Assembly: GCF_900177625.1 (NCBI RefSeq)
Contig: NZ_FXAU01000003.1
Span: forward strand, 1-64,000
Length of the DNA stretch: 64,000 nt
Direction of reading: 5' to 3'
From: Sphingobacterium psychroaquaticum
GTDB lineage: Bacteria > Bacteroidota > Bacteroidia > Sphingobacteriales > Sphingobacteriaceae
Shown here: positions 35,187 to 43,676 of the stretch, one piece after another
Layout: every line of letters starts with the position of its first letter
Numbering within the stretch: position 1 is the first letter of the stretch
Notes under the pieces: generated by a model
Database searches by the model: none
Told to the model about the DNA's origin: nothing
The model's input: only the letters and a program-made list of their open reading frames with translations
Program-made: the position numbers and the translations under genes

Positions 35187-36785
35187 ATGGCTTCAGAAAC
35201 TGATTTTTCGAATAATCCAGGTGGTAAACCCAGCTTTGGAAAGAAACGTGCTAGTCTCCATGATATGATTGGAGGGTTGGGGAAATTACCACCTCAAGCT
35301 TTGGATCTCGAAGAGGCCGTATTGGGCGCGTTGATGCTGGAGAAAAATGCCTTAAGCGAGATTATCGATATCCTGAAGCCGGAATCATTTTACAAAGAAG
35401 CGCATCAAAAAATTTACGAGGCTATATTTAACCTGTTTCAACAAACTTCACCGATTGACTTGTTAACGGTCACGGCCGAGTTACGTAAGATGGGAGCCTT
35501 AGAAATGGCAGGTGGCGCTTATTATATCACACAGCTTACCGATCGCGTTGTTTCGGCAGCGAATATCGAGTACCATGCTCGTATTATCTCACAAAAGTAT
35601 ATTCAAAGGGAGCTGATTCAGGTTTCTACGGAGATTATAAATAGTTCGTATGATGAGACGGCTGATATTTTTGACCTGCTGGATCATGCGGAGAAGTCAC
35701 TTTTTGATATTGCGCAGAATAACCTTCGACGTGACTCGCGGAAAATGGATGATATTATGCGGGAGGCAATTTCCAACTTAGAGTTATTGCGCGACCGTAC
35801 GGATGGTTTAACTGGGGTTCCTTCCGGACTGACGGCGTTAGACCGGATGACTTCAGGATGGCAGCCGTCTGACTTGGTTATTATTGCGGCTCGTCCGGCG
35901 ATGGGTAAGACGGCTTTCGTATTGTCTGTTGCGCGGAATGCGGCGGTCGATCACAGTAAGCCCGTTGCGGTATTCTCCCTGGAGATGTCGTCGGTGCAAT
36001 TGGTGAATCGTTTGATTGCTGGGGAAACCGAGATTGAGCAGGAAAAGCTGAAGAAAGGAAATTTAGCGGATCACGAGTGGCAACAATTACACTCACGGAT
36101 TGGTCGTTTAACGGAGGCGCCATTGATTATCGATGATACCCCGGCTTTAAACGTCTTCGAATTTAGAGCAAAATGTCGACGCTTAAAAGCGCAACATGAT
36201 ATTCAGATGGTTATTGTCGATTACTTGCAGCTAATGCATGGTAAAGCCGAAGGAAAAGGTGGTGGTAACCGGGAGCAGGAGATTGGTAGTATTTCGCGGG
36301 CATTGAAGTCGGTAGCTAAGGAGTTGAATATTCCGGTGTTGGCGCTCTCCCAATTGAGTCGTGCGGTAGAATCAAGACCTGGTAACAGTAAACGTCCGAT
36401 GTTATCCGATTTACGTGAATCGGGATCTATCGAGCAGGATGCTGATATGGTTCTTTTCTTGTACCGTCCGGAATACTATGGTTTAACGGAAGACGAAGAA
36501 GGTCGCCCGACAGCCGGTGTAGGGGAGGTTATTATTGCAAAGCACCGTAATGGTGAGACGGGAATAGTGCCGTTGAAATTTGTGGGTAAGTATGTTAAGT
36601 TCGTGGATTTAGAAGAGGATTTTGCTGGGGCTGGTGGTGATTCATTCAATAGTCCGGATAGTTTTAGTTCGGCAATGGGACCGTCAGATTCCTTTGGCGG
36701 TAGCTTTGGTGGCGGTTTTGATGGCGGTGGTGGTATTACGATGCCTTCACGCATGAACGATATGCCAGATGACGCTCCATTTTAA
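35187..36785 (+). CDS. dnaB: Replicative DNA helicase DnaB with SSB-like C-terminal tail
   Basis: 532 residues: an N-terminal domain (about 35-140; 'LPPQALDLEEAVLGALMLE'), a linker, and a RecA-like motor with Walker A 'ARPAMGKT' (235-242), 'VIVDYLQLM' (Walker B) and 'LSDLRESGSIEQDADMV'. The hexamer unwinds DNA at the fork. Beyond the motor, the last 50 residues are a Gly/Ser/Phe-rich linker ending in 'MPDDAPF', which looks like the disordered tail and acidic tip of SSB ('DDDIPF' in E. coli). The extra N-terminal 30 residues are also hydrophilic. The gene lies alone next to a DnaA-box-like region. Confidence 0.96.
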   Translation: MASETDFSNNPGGKPSFGKKRASLHDMIGGLGKLPPQALDLEEAVLGALMLEKNALSEIIDILKPESFYKEAHQKIYEAIFNLFQQTSPIDLLTVTAELRKMGALEMAGGAYYITQLTDRVVSAANIEYHARIISQKYIQRELIQVSTEIINSSYDETADIFDLLDHAEKSLFDIAQNNLRRDSRKMDDIMREAISNLELLRDRTDGLTGVPSGLTALDRMTSGWQPSDLVIIAARPAMGKTAFVLSVARNAAVDHSKPVAVFSLEMSSVQLVNRLIAGETEIEQEKLKKGNLADHEWQQLHSRIGRLTEAPLIIDDTPALNVFEFRAKCRRLKAQHDIQMVIVDYLQLMHGKAEGKGGGNREQEIGSISRALKSVAKELNIPVLALSQLSRAVESRPGNSKRPMLSDLRESGSIEQDADMVLFLYRPEYYGLTEDEEGRPTAGVGEVIIAKHRNGETGIVPLKFVGKYVKFVDLEEDFAGAGGDSFNSPDSFSSAMGPSDSFGGSFGGGFDGGGGITMPSRMNDMPDDAPF

Positions 36786-37130
36786 GAAAGGGTTAGGCTT
36801 CTCGCGGTAGCTCCGTTTGTCTTAAAATATAGCGCCGATGCGCGCCTACCTACCGCAGGCAGGCGCGCATCGGCGGGTTTTAATAAAGCACTTGGGCGCA
36901 CTTCGGTAGGCTCAATGTGACTTGTCGGCTCTGTGTCGCACTCGTAGGAAACCACTACAACCCCTTCTTTTTCGCTAGGAAAAACCAGTTTTTTTTAGTA
37001 AATTTACAACTGTTTGGGTATTACCTGTATTGGTGCTTAAAAGGTGCTGATTACCGCTCAACAAGAACGTGTCGGAAGGTTATTATGCCTGGGGAGATAC
37101 GCATATTCAAAAATATTTTAGGAGAAAGAT
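36786..37130. other. 345-base gap between dnaB and uvrD
   Basis: It holds a GC-rich palindrome (36833-36875). The remainder is unremarkable, with a T-rich stretch (36985-37000) before uvrD. I see no gene; short frames here are not supported by codon use or a start signal. Confidence 0.5.
36833..36875. repeat. GC-rich palindrome, REP-like
   Basis: Perfect 15-bp arms (36833-36847 and 36861-36875; left arm CGCCGATGCGCGCCT) around a 13-base loop that itself has CCTACC/GCAGG-type symmetry. It is a GC island in AT-rich DNA and lacks a long T run, so it may be a dispersed repeat doubling as the dnaB terminator. Confidence 0.7.
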
Positions 37131-39404
37131 TTGGATTATTTAGCTGGATTAAATCCCTCTCAACGGGGGGCTGTAGAACAGATAAAAGGACCGGTAATGA
37201 TTGTTGCCGGTGCCGGTTCGGGAAAGACACGCGTTATTACATACCGGGTTGCTCACTTGATACGTCAGGGAGTTGACCCATTCAATATATTGGTACTTAC
37301 CTTTACGAATAAAGCGGCTAAAGAAATGCGGGAACGTATTATGAAAGTCGTAGGGCAGGAAGCTAAGAATATTTGGATGGGGACTTTTCACTCTGTTTTT
37401 GCACGTATCCTACGGGTGGAGGCGGAATTGATCGGTTATCCTAAAAACTTTACCATCTACGATACTGACGATTCCAAAAGCTTGCTGCGTGCGATCATTA
37501 AGGAGATGAACTTAGATGATAAGCTGTATAATGTAAACCATGTCTACGGTCGTATTTCATCTGCTAAGAATAATTTGATATCGCCACAAGAATACAATAA
37601 AAATGAAGCCATCATGGCTGAAGATATTGCCAATGGTCGGGGGCAGATCGGTCAACTTTATATGACCTATGCGCAGCGATGTTACCGCGCCGGGGCAATG
37701 GATTTTGATGACTTGCTTTTCAAGACCAATGTGCTTCTTAATAAGCATCCGGATGTGCTTCATAAATATCAGCACCAGTTTAAGTATCTGATGGTGGATG
37801 AGTATCAGGATACCAACTTTTCACAGTACCTGATCGTGAAACGCTTGGCGGCTGTCAGTGAGAATATATGTGTGGTAGGGGATGATGCGCAGAGTATCTA
37901 TGCCTTCCGGGGTGCTAACATTCAGAATATCCTTAATTTTCAAAAGGATTATCCGGATGTTAAAGTTTTTAAATTGGAACAAAACTATCGGTCCACAAAA
38001 ATGATTGTCAATGCGGCAAATAGTGTGATCGAAAAGAATAAAAATCAGTTAGAGAAGAATGTATTCTCAGATAACGAAGAAGGGGAGAAGATTAAGGTTG
38101 CTCGTGCTTTTTCAGATAATGAGGAAGGGAAGATCGTTGCTGAGGCTATCGCACAAGAGAAGTCCTTAAAAGGATTACAATATAAAGATTTTGCAATCTT
38201 GTATCGTACCAATGCGCAGTCACGTGCTATGGAGGAGGCTTTGCGTAAAATTGGTATTCCGTATAAGTTATATGGTGGTACTTCGTTCTATCAGCGTAAA
38301 GAGATTAAAGATTTGATCGCTTATTTCCGATTGACATTCAACCCGAATGATGAGGAAGCCTTGAAGCGTGTAATCAATTATCCGCGTCGAGGTATAGGCG
38401 ATACAACCATTGAAAAGATTATGGTCACGGCAGATCAGCGTCAATTTCGCTTGTGGGATGTGGTGGTTAATGCACAGATGTTCTTGGACGGTCGAAGTGC
38501 AACAGCGGTTGGGAATTTTGGTCTCATGATCCAAAGTTTTCAAGCTTTAGCAAAGACTGGTTCTGCATTTGATGTCGCTATGCATATCGCGCAGCACTGT
38601 GGGATTCTGAAGGATTTGTATGAAGATAAATCGGTCGAAGGATTAAGTCGGTACGAGAATATTCAGGAATTACTGAACGGTATCAAGGAGTTTTCGGAAC
38701 GAGAGGATATCGCTGAAAAAGGCTTGGATATTTTTATGCAGGATATTGCCTTGTTGACAAATGACGACAATGATAAGGATCCAAATGCGGATACTGTTTC
38801 GTTAATGACGATTCACTCCTCGAAGGGACTGGAATATCCTGTTGTGTTTATTGTTGGCTTGGAGGAAAATCTATTTCCTTCTCAACTGGCGCTTAATTCG
38901 CGTTCAGAGCTGGAAGAAGAGCGGCGTTTATTTTATGTTGCCGTTACCCGTGCAGAGAAAAAGTTACATTTATCATATGCCACCTCGCGGTACCGCTGGG
39001 GCACATTGAACAACTGCGAGCCGAGTCGTTTTTTGGATGAGTTAGATCCATCTTGCTTAGCGCTTGATTTTCAGCCTCGATCACCCATGACGTCCATGGA
39101 TGGAGGTTTTCAGGGAGAACGTATGGCTTGGAAACAAAAGGATCAAGATACATTTACCAAGCCTAAGCCAAAGGTGATGAAGACGACTTCTATCTTACCA
39201 AAGGCACACGTACCAACCGAAGGTTTTAGTCCATCAGATACGACAGGTTTACAAGTTGGTATGGAAGTTGAGCATGAACGATTTGGTTTTGGGAAGGTCG
39301 TTAACCTGGAAGGAAATAAACAAGATATAAAAGCAACTATTTTCTTCAAAGAGTTGGGGCAGAAACAATTGTTGCTTAAATTTGCAAAACTTAGGATAGT
39401 TTAA
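37131..39404 (+). CDS. uvrD: ATP-dependent DNA helicase UvrD/PcrA/Rep family
   Basis: 757 residues with all SF1A motifs: 'LNPSQRGAVEQIKGPVMIVA' (Q motif), Walker A 'AGAGSGKTR' (26-34), 'LVLTFTNKAAKEMRER', 'LMVDEYQDTN', 'GDDAQSIYAFRGA', 'LEQNYRST', 'MTIHSSKGLEYPVVF' and 'RRLFYVAVTRAEKKL'. A C-terminal tudor-like region ('VEHERFGFGKVVNLEG') binds RNA polymerase in PcrA. It acts in DNA repair and fork clearing. The start is TTG at 37131: a TAG stop stands in frame at 37119-37121 and the homologous N-terminus 'MDYL.GLN' begins here. AGGAG lies seven bases upstream. Confidence 0.94.
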   Translation: MDYLAGLNPSQRGAVEQIKGPVMIVAGAGSGKTRVITYRVAHLIRQGVDPFNILVLTFTNKAAKEMRERIMKVVGQEAKNIWMGTFHSVFARILRVEAELIGYPKNFTIYDTDDSKSLLRAIIKEMNLDDKLYNVNHVYGRISSAKNNLISPQEYNKNEAIMAEDIANGRGQIGQLYMTYAQRCYRAGAMDFDDLLFKTNVLLNKHPDVLHKYQHQFKYLMVDEYQDTNFSQYLIVKRLAAVSENICVVGDDAQSIYAFRGANIQNILNFQKDYPDVKVFKLEQNYRSTKMIVNAANSVIEKNKNQLEKNVFSDNEEGEKIKVARAFSDNEEGKIVAEAIAQEKSLKGLQYKDFAILYRTNAQSRAMEEALRKIGIPYKLYGGTSFYQRKEIKDLIAYFRLTFNPNDEEALKRVINYPRRGIGDTTIEKIMVTADQRQFRLWDVVVNAQMFLDGRSATAVGNFGLMIQSFQALAKTGSAFDVAMHIAQHCGILKDLYEDKSVEGLSRYENIQELLNGIKEFSEREDIAEKGLDIFMQDIALLTNDDNDKDPNADTVSLMTIHSSKGLEYPVVFIVGLEENLFPSQLALNSRSELEEERRLFYVAVTRAEKKLHLSYATSRYRWGTLNNCEPSRFLDELDPSCLALDFQPRSPMTSMDGGFQGERMAWKQKDQDTFTKPKPKVMKTTSILPKAHVPTEGFSPSDTTGLQVGMEVEHERFGFGKVVNLEGNKQDIKATIFFKELGQKQLLLKFAKLRIV

Positions 39405-39452
39405 AGAATAAAAAAAGAATTGCATCGTTTTTACGATATCTAAATAATTTAT

Positions 39453-40187
39453 ATGGAATTCGATTACAATAGTACAAGACCAAAATTAATTTTGGCTGAA
39501 TATGGAAGAAATGTGCAGAATATGGTTGACTATATCTGTACGCTTCCGACCAAAGAAGAGCGTAATAGATATGCACAAGTTGTAATCGATATGATGGGGG
39601 TTTTGAATCCGCATTTAAGAGATGTTTCTGATTTTAAGCATAAGCTATGGGATCATTTACATATCATTTCTGATTTTAAAATTGATGTAGATTCACCTTA
39701 CCCAGTGCCTACACGCGATGAAATTCAGCATAAACCTGACTTGTTAGACTACCCACAGCATAGAATTCGTTTTAAGCACTACGGTTTTACCGTAGAGCGA
39801 ATGATTGAAAAAGCCAAGTTGATGCCGACGGTTGAGGCAAAGCAGAAGATGGCGATCTCCATCGCTAATTTCATGAAAATGGCCTATATGACGTGGAACA
39901 AGGATAGTGTGCAGGACGATCATATTATTCATGACCTAACAGAACTTTCTGGGGGCGAATTACAGTTACCAGCGGATACGGTGCTTACCAAAGTGGATTT
40001 CAAGACACCTCCTCCAGGAAGCCGTGTGAAAACGCAGGGTACCAATACCAATCAAAAAAGTAACAACAATAACAACTCGGGACACGGTCAAAGTAATAGC
40101 AACTATAAGAAACAGTATTCTGGTGGTGGCAGCGGCGGCGGCGGCAAGAAAAACTTTGTACCGAAAAAGGGTGGTTTTAAACGTTAG
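39453..40187 (+). CDS. DUF4290 family protein
   Basis: 244 residues. An N-terminal helical domain (about 1-180; 'LILAEYGRNVQNMVDYICTL', 'RIRFKHYGFTVERMIEKA') is the DUF4290 domain, found in Bacteroidota directly before murA as here. The C-terminal 60 residues are low-complexity Asn/Gly/Ser/Lys-rich ('NQKSNNNNNSGHGQSNSN', then Gly and Lys runs), a basic disordered tail that could bind nucleic acid. Function is unknown. Confidence 0.9.
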   Translation: MEFDYNSTRPKLILAEYGRNVQNMVDYICTLPTKEERNRYAQVVIDMMGVLNPHLRDVSDFKHKLWDHLHIISDFKIDVDSPYPVPTRDEIQHKPDLLDYPQHRIRFKHYGFTVERMIEKAKLMPTVEAKQKMAISIANFMKMAYMTWNKDSVQDDHIIHDLTELSGGELQLPADTVLTKVDFKTPPPGSRVKTQGTNTNQKSNNNNNSGHGQSNSNYKKQYSGGGSGGGGKKNFVPKKGGFKR

Positions 40188-40210
40188 TTTAAAACATAGT
40201 TAATATATGG

Positions 40211-40248
40211 AGGGCAATTGAGAGGCGGTTTCGTTTTCCAATTGCTCT
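40211..40248 (+). other. Hairpin between DUF4290 and murA genes
   Basis: AGGGCAATTG and CAATTGCTCT can pair over 10 bp (one G-U) around an 18-base loop. There is no T run, so it may be an attenuator or a weak terminator. Confidence 0.3.
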
Positions 40249-40311
40249 TCGTGTTTCAAAAATTAGGGCAGTATCAATTACGTTAAGTAGAAAAAAGTAT
40301 TAAATCAAAAT

Positions 40312-41634
40312 ATGAATGCATTTGAAATTATTGGAGGGAAGAAATTAAAAGGTGAGATTGTGCCTCAAGGGGCAAAAAACGAAGCCTTACAGATTTTGTC
40401 AGCTGTACTTCTTACCGAGGAGAAAGTGACGATAAGTAATATTCCCGATATTAAAGATGTGAATAAGCTTATTGACTTACTAGCGGCTTTAGGTGTTAAG
40501 GTTTCCCGTGTCAATAAAGATACGTATGAGTTCGAGGCGAAAGATATCAATATAGATTATTTTCAATCCGAAGAATTCAAACAAAAAGGAGGAAGCTTAC
40601 GTGGGTCGATTATGATTGTAGGTCCGCTACTAGCACGTTTTGGGAAAGCTGCGATACCTAAGCCAGGAGGCGATAAAATAGGACGTAGAAGATTGGATAC
40701 GCACTTCTTGGGCTTTGAAAAATTAGGTGCTAAGTTTGTTTACGATGCGGAAAACAACTTTTTCAATGTCGATGCGACGGAGTTGAAAGGGACATATATC
40801 TTGATGGATGAAGCATCCGTAACTGGAACGGCCAATATTGTTATGGCTGCTGTGTTAGCAAAAGGTACAACGACTATCTATAATGCAGCTTGTGAACCTT
40901 ATTTGCAGCAGTTGTGTAAAATGTTGAACCGTATGGGCGCCAATATTTCCGGTATTGGATCGAACTTGTTGACGATTGAAGGTGTAGAGCGCTTGGGTGG
41001 TACGACACATCGGATGTTGCCCGATATGATTGAGATTGGTTCTTTTATTGGATTGGCAGCGATGACAGGATCCGAGATTACGATTAAAGATGTTTGTTTT
41101 AAGGAGCTCGGGATTATTCCAACAGTTTTTGCAAAGCTGGGTATTCAATTCGAACTCCGTGGAGATGATATCTTTATTCCTGCACAGGAGTCGTATGAGA
41201 TTGATACATTTATTGATGGTTCCATCTTAACGGTATCTGACGCCCCATGGCCTGGATTTACACCGGATTTGTTAAGTATTGTTTTGGTGACGGCAATTCA
41301 GGCAAAAGGAAATGTACTTATTCATCAAAAGATGTTTGAAAGCCGTTTGTTTTTTGTCGATAAATTGATCGATATGGGAGCGCAAATTATCTTATGTGAT
41401 CCACACAGAGCAACTGTGATTGGCTTGAACAATCAAACGAAGTTACGTGGTATTGAGATGACTTCTCCTGATATTCGTGCTGGGGTATCGTTGTTGATCG
41501 CTGCATTGTCGGCGCAAGGTAAATCTGTGATTTATAACATTGAGCAGATTGAACGCGGTTATCAAGATATTGAGGAGCGATTGAAAGCCTTGGGAGCAGA
41601 TATCCGACGGGTCGATGCGCAACCGGCACACTAA
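40312..41634 (+). CDS. murA: UDP-N-acetylglucosamine 1-carboxyvinyltransferase (MurA), Asp variant
   Basis: 440 residues, full length. It transfers enolpyruvate from PEP to UDP-GlcNAc, the first committed step of peptidoglycan synthesis. Family motifs: 'GAKNEALQILSAVLLTEE', 'GGSLRGSIMIVGPLLARFGK', 'MIEIGSFIGLAAMTG', 'HQKMFESRLFFVDKL' and 'DIRAGVSLLIAAL'. The active-site loop reads 'PKPGGDKIGRRRLDTH': position 121 is Asp where E. coli has Cys115. Asp keeps the enzyme working but removes the thiol that fosfomycin alkylates, as in Mycobacterium and Chlamydia. It follows a DUF4290 gene. Confidence 0.96.
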   Translation: MNAFEIIGGKKLKGEIVPQGAKNEALQILSAVLLTEEKVTISNIPDIKDVNKLIDLLAALGVKVSRVNKDTYEFEAKDINIDYFQSEEFKQKGGSLRGSIMIVGPLLARFGKAAIPKPGGDKIGRRRLDTHFLGFEKLGAKFVYDAENNFFNVDATELKGTYILMDEASVTGTANIVMAAVLAKGTTTIYNAACEPYLQQLCKMLNRMGANISGIGSNLLTIEGVERLGGTTHRMLPDMIEIGSFIGLAAMTGSEITIKDVCFKELGIIPTVFAKLGIQFELRGDDIFIPAQESYEIDTFIDGSILTVSDAPWPGFTPDLLSIVLVTAIQAKGNVLIHQKMFESRLFFVDKLIDMGAQIILCDPHRATVIGLNNQTKLRGIEMTSPDIRAGVSLLIAALSAQGKSVIYNIEQIERGYQDIEERLKALGADIRRVDAQPAH

Positions 41635-41746
41635 CTCGTTTGTCTTTTTAGTGTTAAAATATAAAACGTAAATAGTATTTACTATAAACTATATTATTTT
41701 TGCAAAAGAATACGTTGTAACATATAATAAAAAACAAAACAACAAC

Positions 41747-42379
41747 ATGAAAAAAATCGCATTATTAGCCATTGCTGCCTCGGTTGTATTAGCATCGTGT
41801 GCAGGTAATCCAGAAGGAAAGAAAGCCGAAACTACAGATTCAGTAGAAACTACAGCTCCAGCTGTAGAAGGTGTAGCGTATACTGTTGATGCTGCTGCAT
41901 CTAAAGTAGAGTGGACAGGAACAAAAGTAACAGGTGCACACCATGGTGTTATTAATATCACTTCAGGTAGCCTAACAACGGATACCGGAAAAATTATCGG
42001 TGGATCTTTTGTGCTTGATATGAATACAATTAGTTCGACTGATCTTGAAGGTGAATGGAAAGAGAAGTTAGATGGTCACTTAAAAAATGAAGATTTCTTT
42101 GATGTAGCAAAATTCCCTGAAGCAAAATTCGATATTACAAGTATTGCGGCAGGTGCTGCGGCTGACGATGTTAAAGTTTCAGGTAACTTGACGATTAAAG
42201 GTGTGAGTAAAAACATCTCTTTCGACGCTAAAGTGTTAGAACTTACTGATGCGGTTGTTAAGGTTAATGCAGACTTTAATATTGCACGCGAGGATTGGGG
42301 TGTAAGCTATTCAGGTAAGGAAGATGATTTGATCTCTAAAGAGATTAACTTCAAAGTTTCTCTTACAGCGAAAAAATAA
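41747..42379 (+). CDS. YceI family lipoprotein
   Basis: 210 residues with a lipobox 'VLASC' (Cys at about 18), a short Thr/Glu-rich linker, then a YceI domain (about 45-208; 'YTVDAAASKVEWTGTKVTGA', 'GSFVLDMNTISSTDLEGEW', 'ISFDAKVLELTDAVV', 'REDWGVSYSG'). YceI proteins form a lipocalin-like barrel that binds isoprenoid-like lipids. It is anchored in the envelope. It stands alone between murA and a strong terminator. Confidence 0.93.
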   Translation: MKKIALLAIAASVVLASCAGNPEGKKAETTDSVETTAPAVEGVAYTVDAAASKVEWTGTKVTGAHHGVINITSGSLTTDTGKIIGGSFVLDMNTISSTDLEGEWKEKLDGHLKNEDFFDVAKFPEAKFDITSIAAGAAADDVKVSGNLTIKGVSKNISFDAKVLELTDAVVKVNADFNIAREDWGVSYSGKEDDLISKEINFKVSLTAKK

Positions 42380-42392
42380 ACAAGCAAAGCTT

Positions 42393-42431
42393 AATAAAAA
42401 GGGTCGGTTTTCTAAACCGACCCTTTTTATT
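42393..42431. terminator. Bidirectional terminator, 18-bp perfect stem
   Basis: AATAAAAAGGGTCGGTTT (42393-42410) pairs exactly with 42414-42431 around a three-base loop. It ends YceI on the plus strand and the dehydrogenase on the minus strand. Confidence 0.92.
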
Positions 42432-43405
42432 TAACCGTACACTTCTGGATTTAAAATCTGTGGCATGGCAACGTCGTTACGGACAGCGACTAGGTTGCTA
42501 GCCGCTAAGAGAGCCATCTGTGTGCGCGTTTCGATAGTGGCAGAGCCAATATGAGGTAATACACAGACATTCGGCATCTTTAATAACGGATTTGTTGGTA
42601 ACATAGGTTCCGGGTCTGTTACGTCAAGGCCTGCACCCCAGATTTCGCCATCTTCTAAGGCGCGTGTTAGTTCTGCTTCTTGGTGTATCTTTCCACGTGC
42701 TGTATTGATAAAAATTGCCGACTTTTTCATGCGCTTAAATGCATCAGCATTAAATATATGCGTCGTTTCCGGACTCAGGAAGCTATGGGCTGATATCACG
42801 TCGCTTTGTGTTAGTAGATCATCAAAGTTCACGTACTGCGCAGAAACTGCTTTTTCTGCCGCTTCATTTCGGCTACGGTTGTGGTAGATAATATTCATGT
42901 TGTAGGCACCTTTCGCTTTTTTAGCCATTTCAATACCTATTCTGCCCATACCGAAGATACCTAATGTCTTTCCATTGAGCTCTATTCCCAGGTCTTTCAT
43001 GAATTCGAAATCTCTCCACTCGCCGTCCTTCACCTGTTGGGCGCGATAGAATGCTTTTCTAGATACTGCAAGCATCAACAAAAAGGCTGTATCTGCCGTT
43101 GCTCCGCTTAACACATCGGGTGTATTGCTAACTGCAATACCATGTTTTGTCGCTTCGGGTAATGAAATATGATCGTAACCAACGCTGGCTAGCGCAATAC
43201 CTTTCAGATGTTGACAGGCGGATATGAAGTCAGCATCGAGATCCGCATGTCCAACATTGAGTAAAAGATCTGCATTCTGACAAGCAGCGATGAGCTCGGC
43301 TTTTGTCAGTAGCTTGTTTTCGGTATTAACGATTACTTCTAATCCTTCTTTTTTAAGATATGTAATACCTTCTTCGGGTATATTTCTAGATATAAATACT
43401 CTCAT
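42431..43405 (-). CDS. D-2-hydroxyacid dehydrogenase (glyoxylate/hydroxypyruvate reductase-like)
   Basis: 324 residues. NAD-binding 'LGIFGMGRIGIEMAKKAKG', and the catalytic triad: Arg in 'INTARGKIHQEAEL', Glu in 'DVTDPEPM', His in 'VLPHIGSAT'. It is of the GyaR/GhrB type, reducing glyoxylate or hydroxypyruvate; exact substrate unsure. An ATG at 43441 adds 12 polar residues, but homologues begin at 'MRVFISRNIP', so the start is set at 43405. Confidence 0.9.
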   Translation of the reverse strand: MRVFISRNIPEEGITYLKKEGLEVIVNTENKLLTKAELIAACQNADLLLNVGHADLDADFISACQHLKGIALASVGYDHISLPEATKHGIAVSNTPDVLSGATADTAFLLMLAVSRKAFYRAQQVKDGEWRDFEFMKDLGIELNGKTLGIFGMGRIGIEMAKKAKGAYNMNIIYHNRSRNEAAEKAVSAQYVNFDDLLTQSDVISAHSFLSPETTHIFNADAFKRMKKSAIFINTARGKIHQEAELTRALEDGEIWGAGLDVTDPEPMLPTNPLLKMPNVCVLPHIGSATIETRTQMALLAASNLVAVRNDVAMPQILNPEVYG

Positions 43406-43594
43406 TTTAATTTTTTTGCTCGATTCTGATGATTCTTTCATGCTAAAATAAAGAAAATTGATGGTATTGTTGTGTTTTTGCCATGAAACGTCATTGTGTA
43501 CGTATTTTAATGTTTGTTTGGTTGTGTTTTATGTTTGTTTTTATTGTTTTTGTAATTTTTGTTCATTTTTAATGTATTGTTTTTGGTTTATTTA

Positions 43595-43602
43595 TATTTT
43601 TG
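43595..43602 (+). promoter_or_regulatory. Possible -7 element (TATTTTTG) for the ammonium transporter
   Basis: An exact TAnnTTTG match inside an unusually T/G-rich, C-poor leader (about 43500-43630). Several other T-rich near matches occur nearby, so the assignment is weak. Confidence 0.35.
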
Positions 43603-43676
43603 TTGTTTATTTTTTAACAAAAATTGTTTTTATTTCAAAAAATACACTATAATTGTGTTGTAAAATCATATAAAAT

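Noticed and set aside
36917..37276. Plus-strand frame of 119 residues spanning the uvrD start
   Set aside because: It overlaps the N-terminus of uvrD in another frame, is Cys/Arg-rich and has no start signal.
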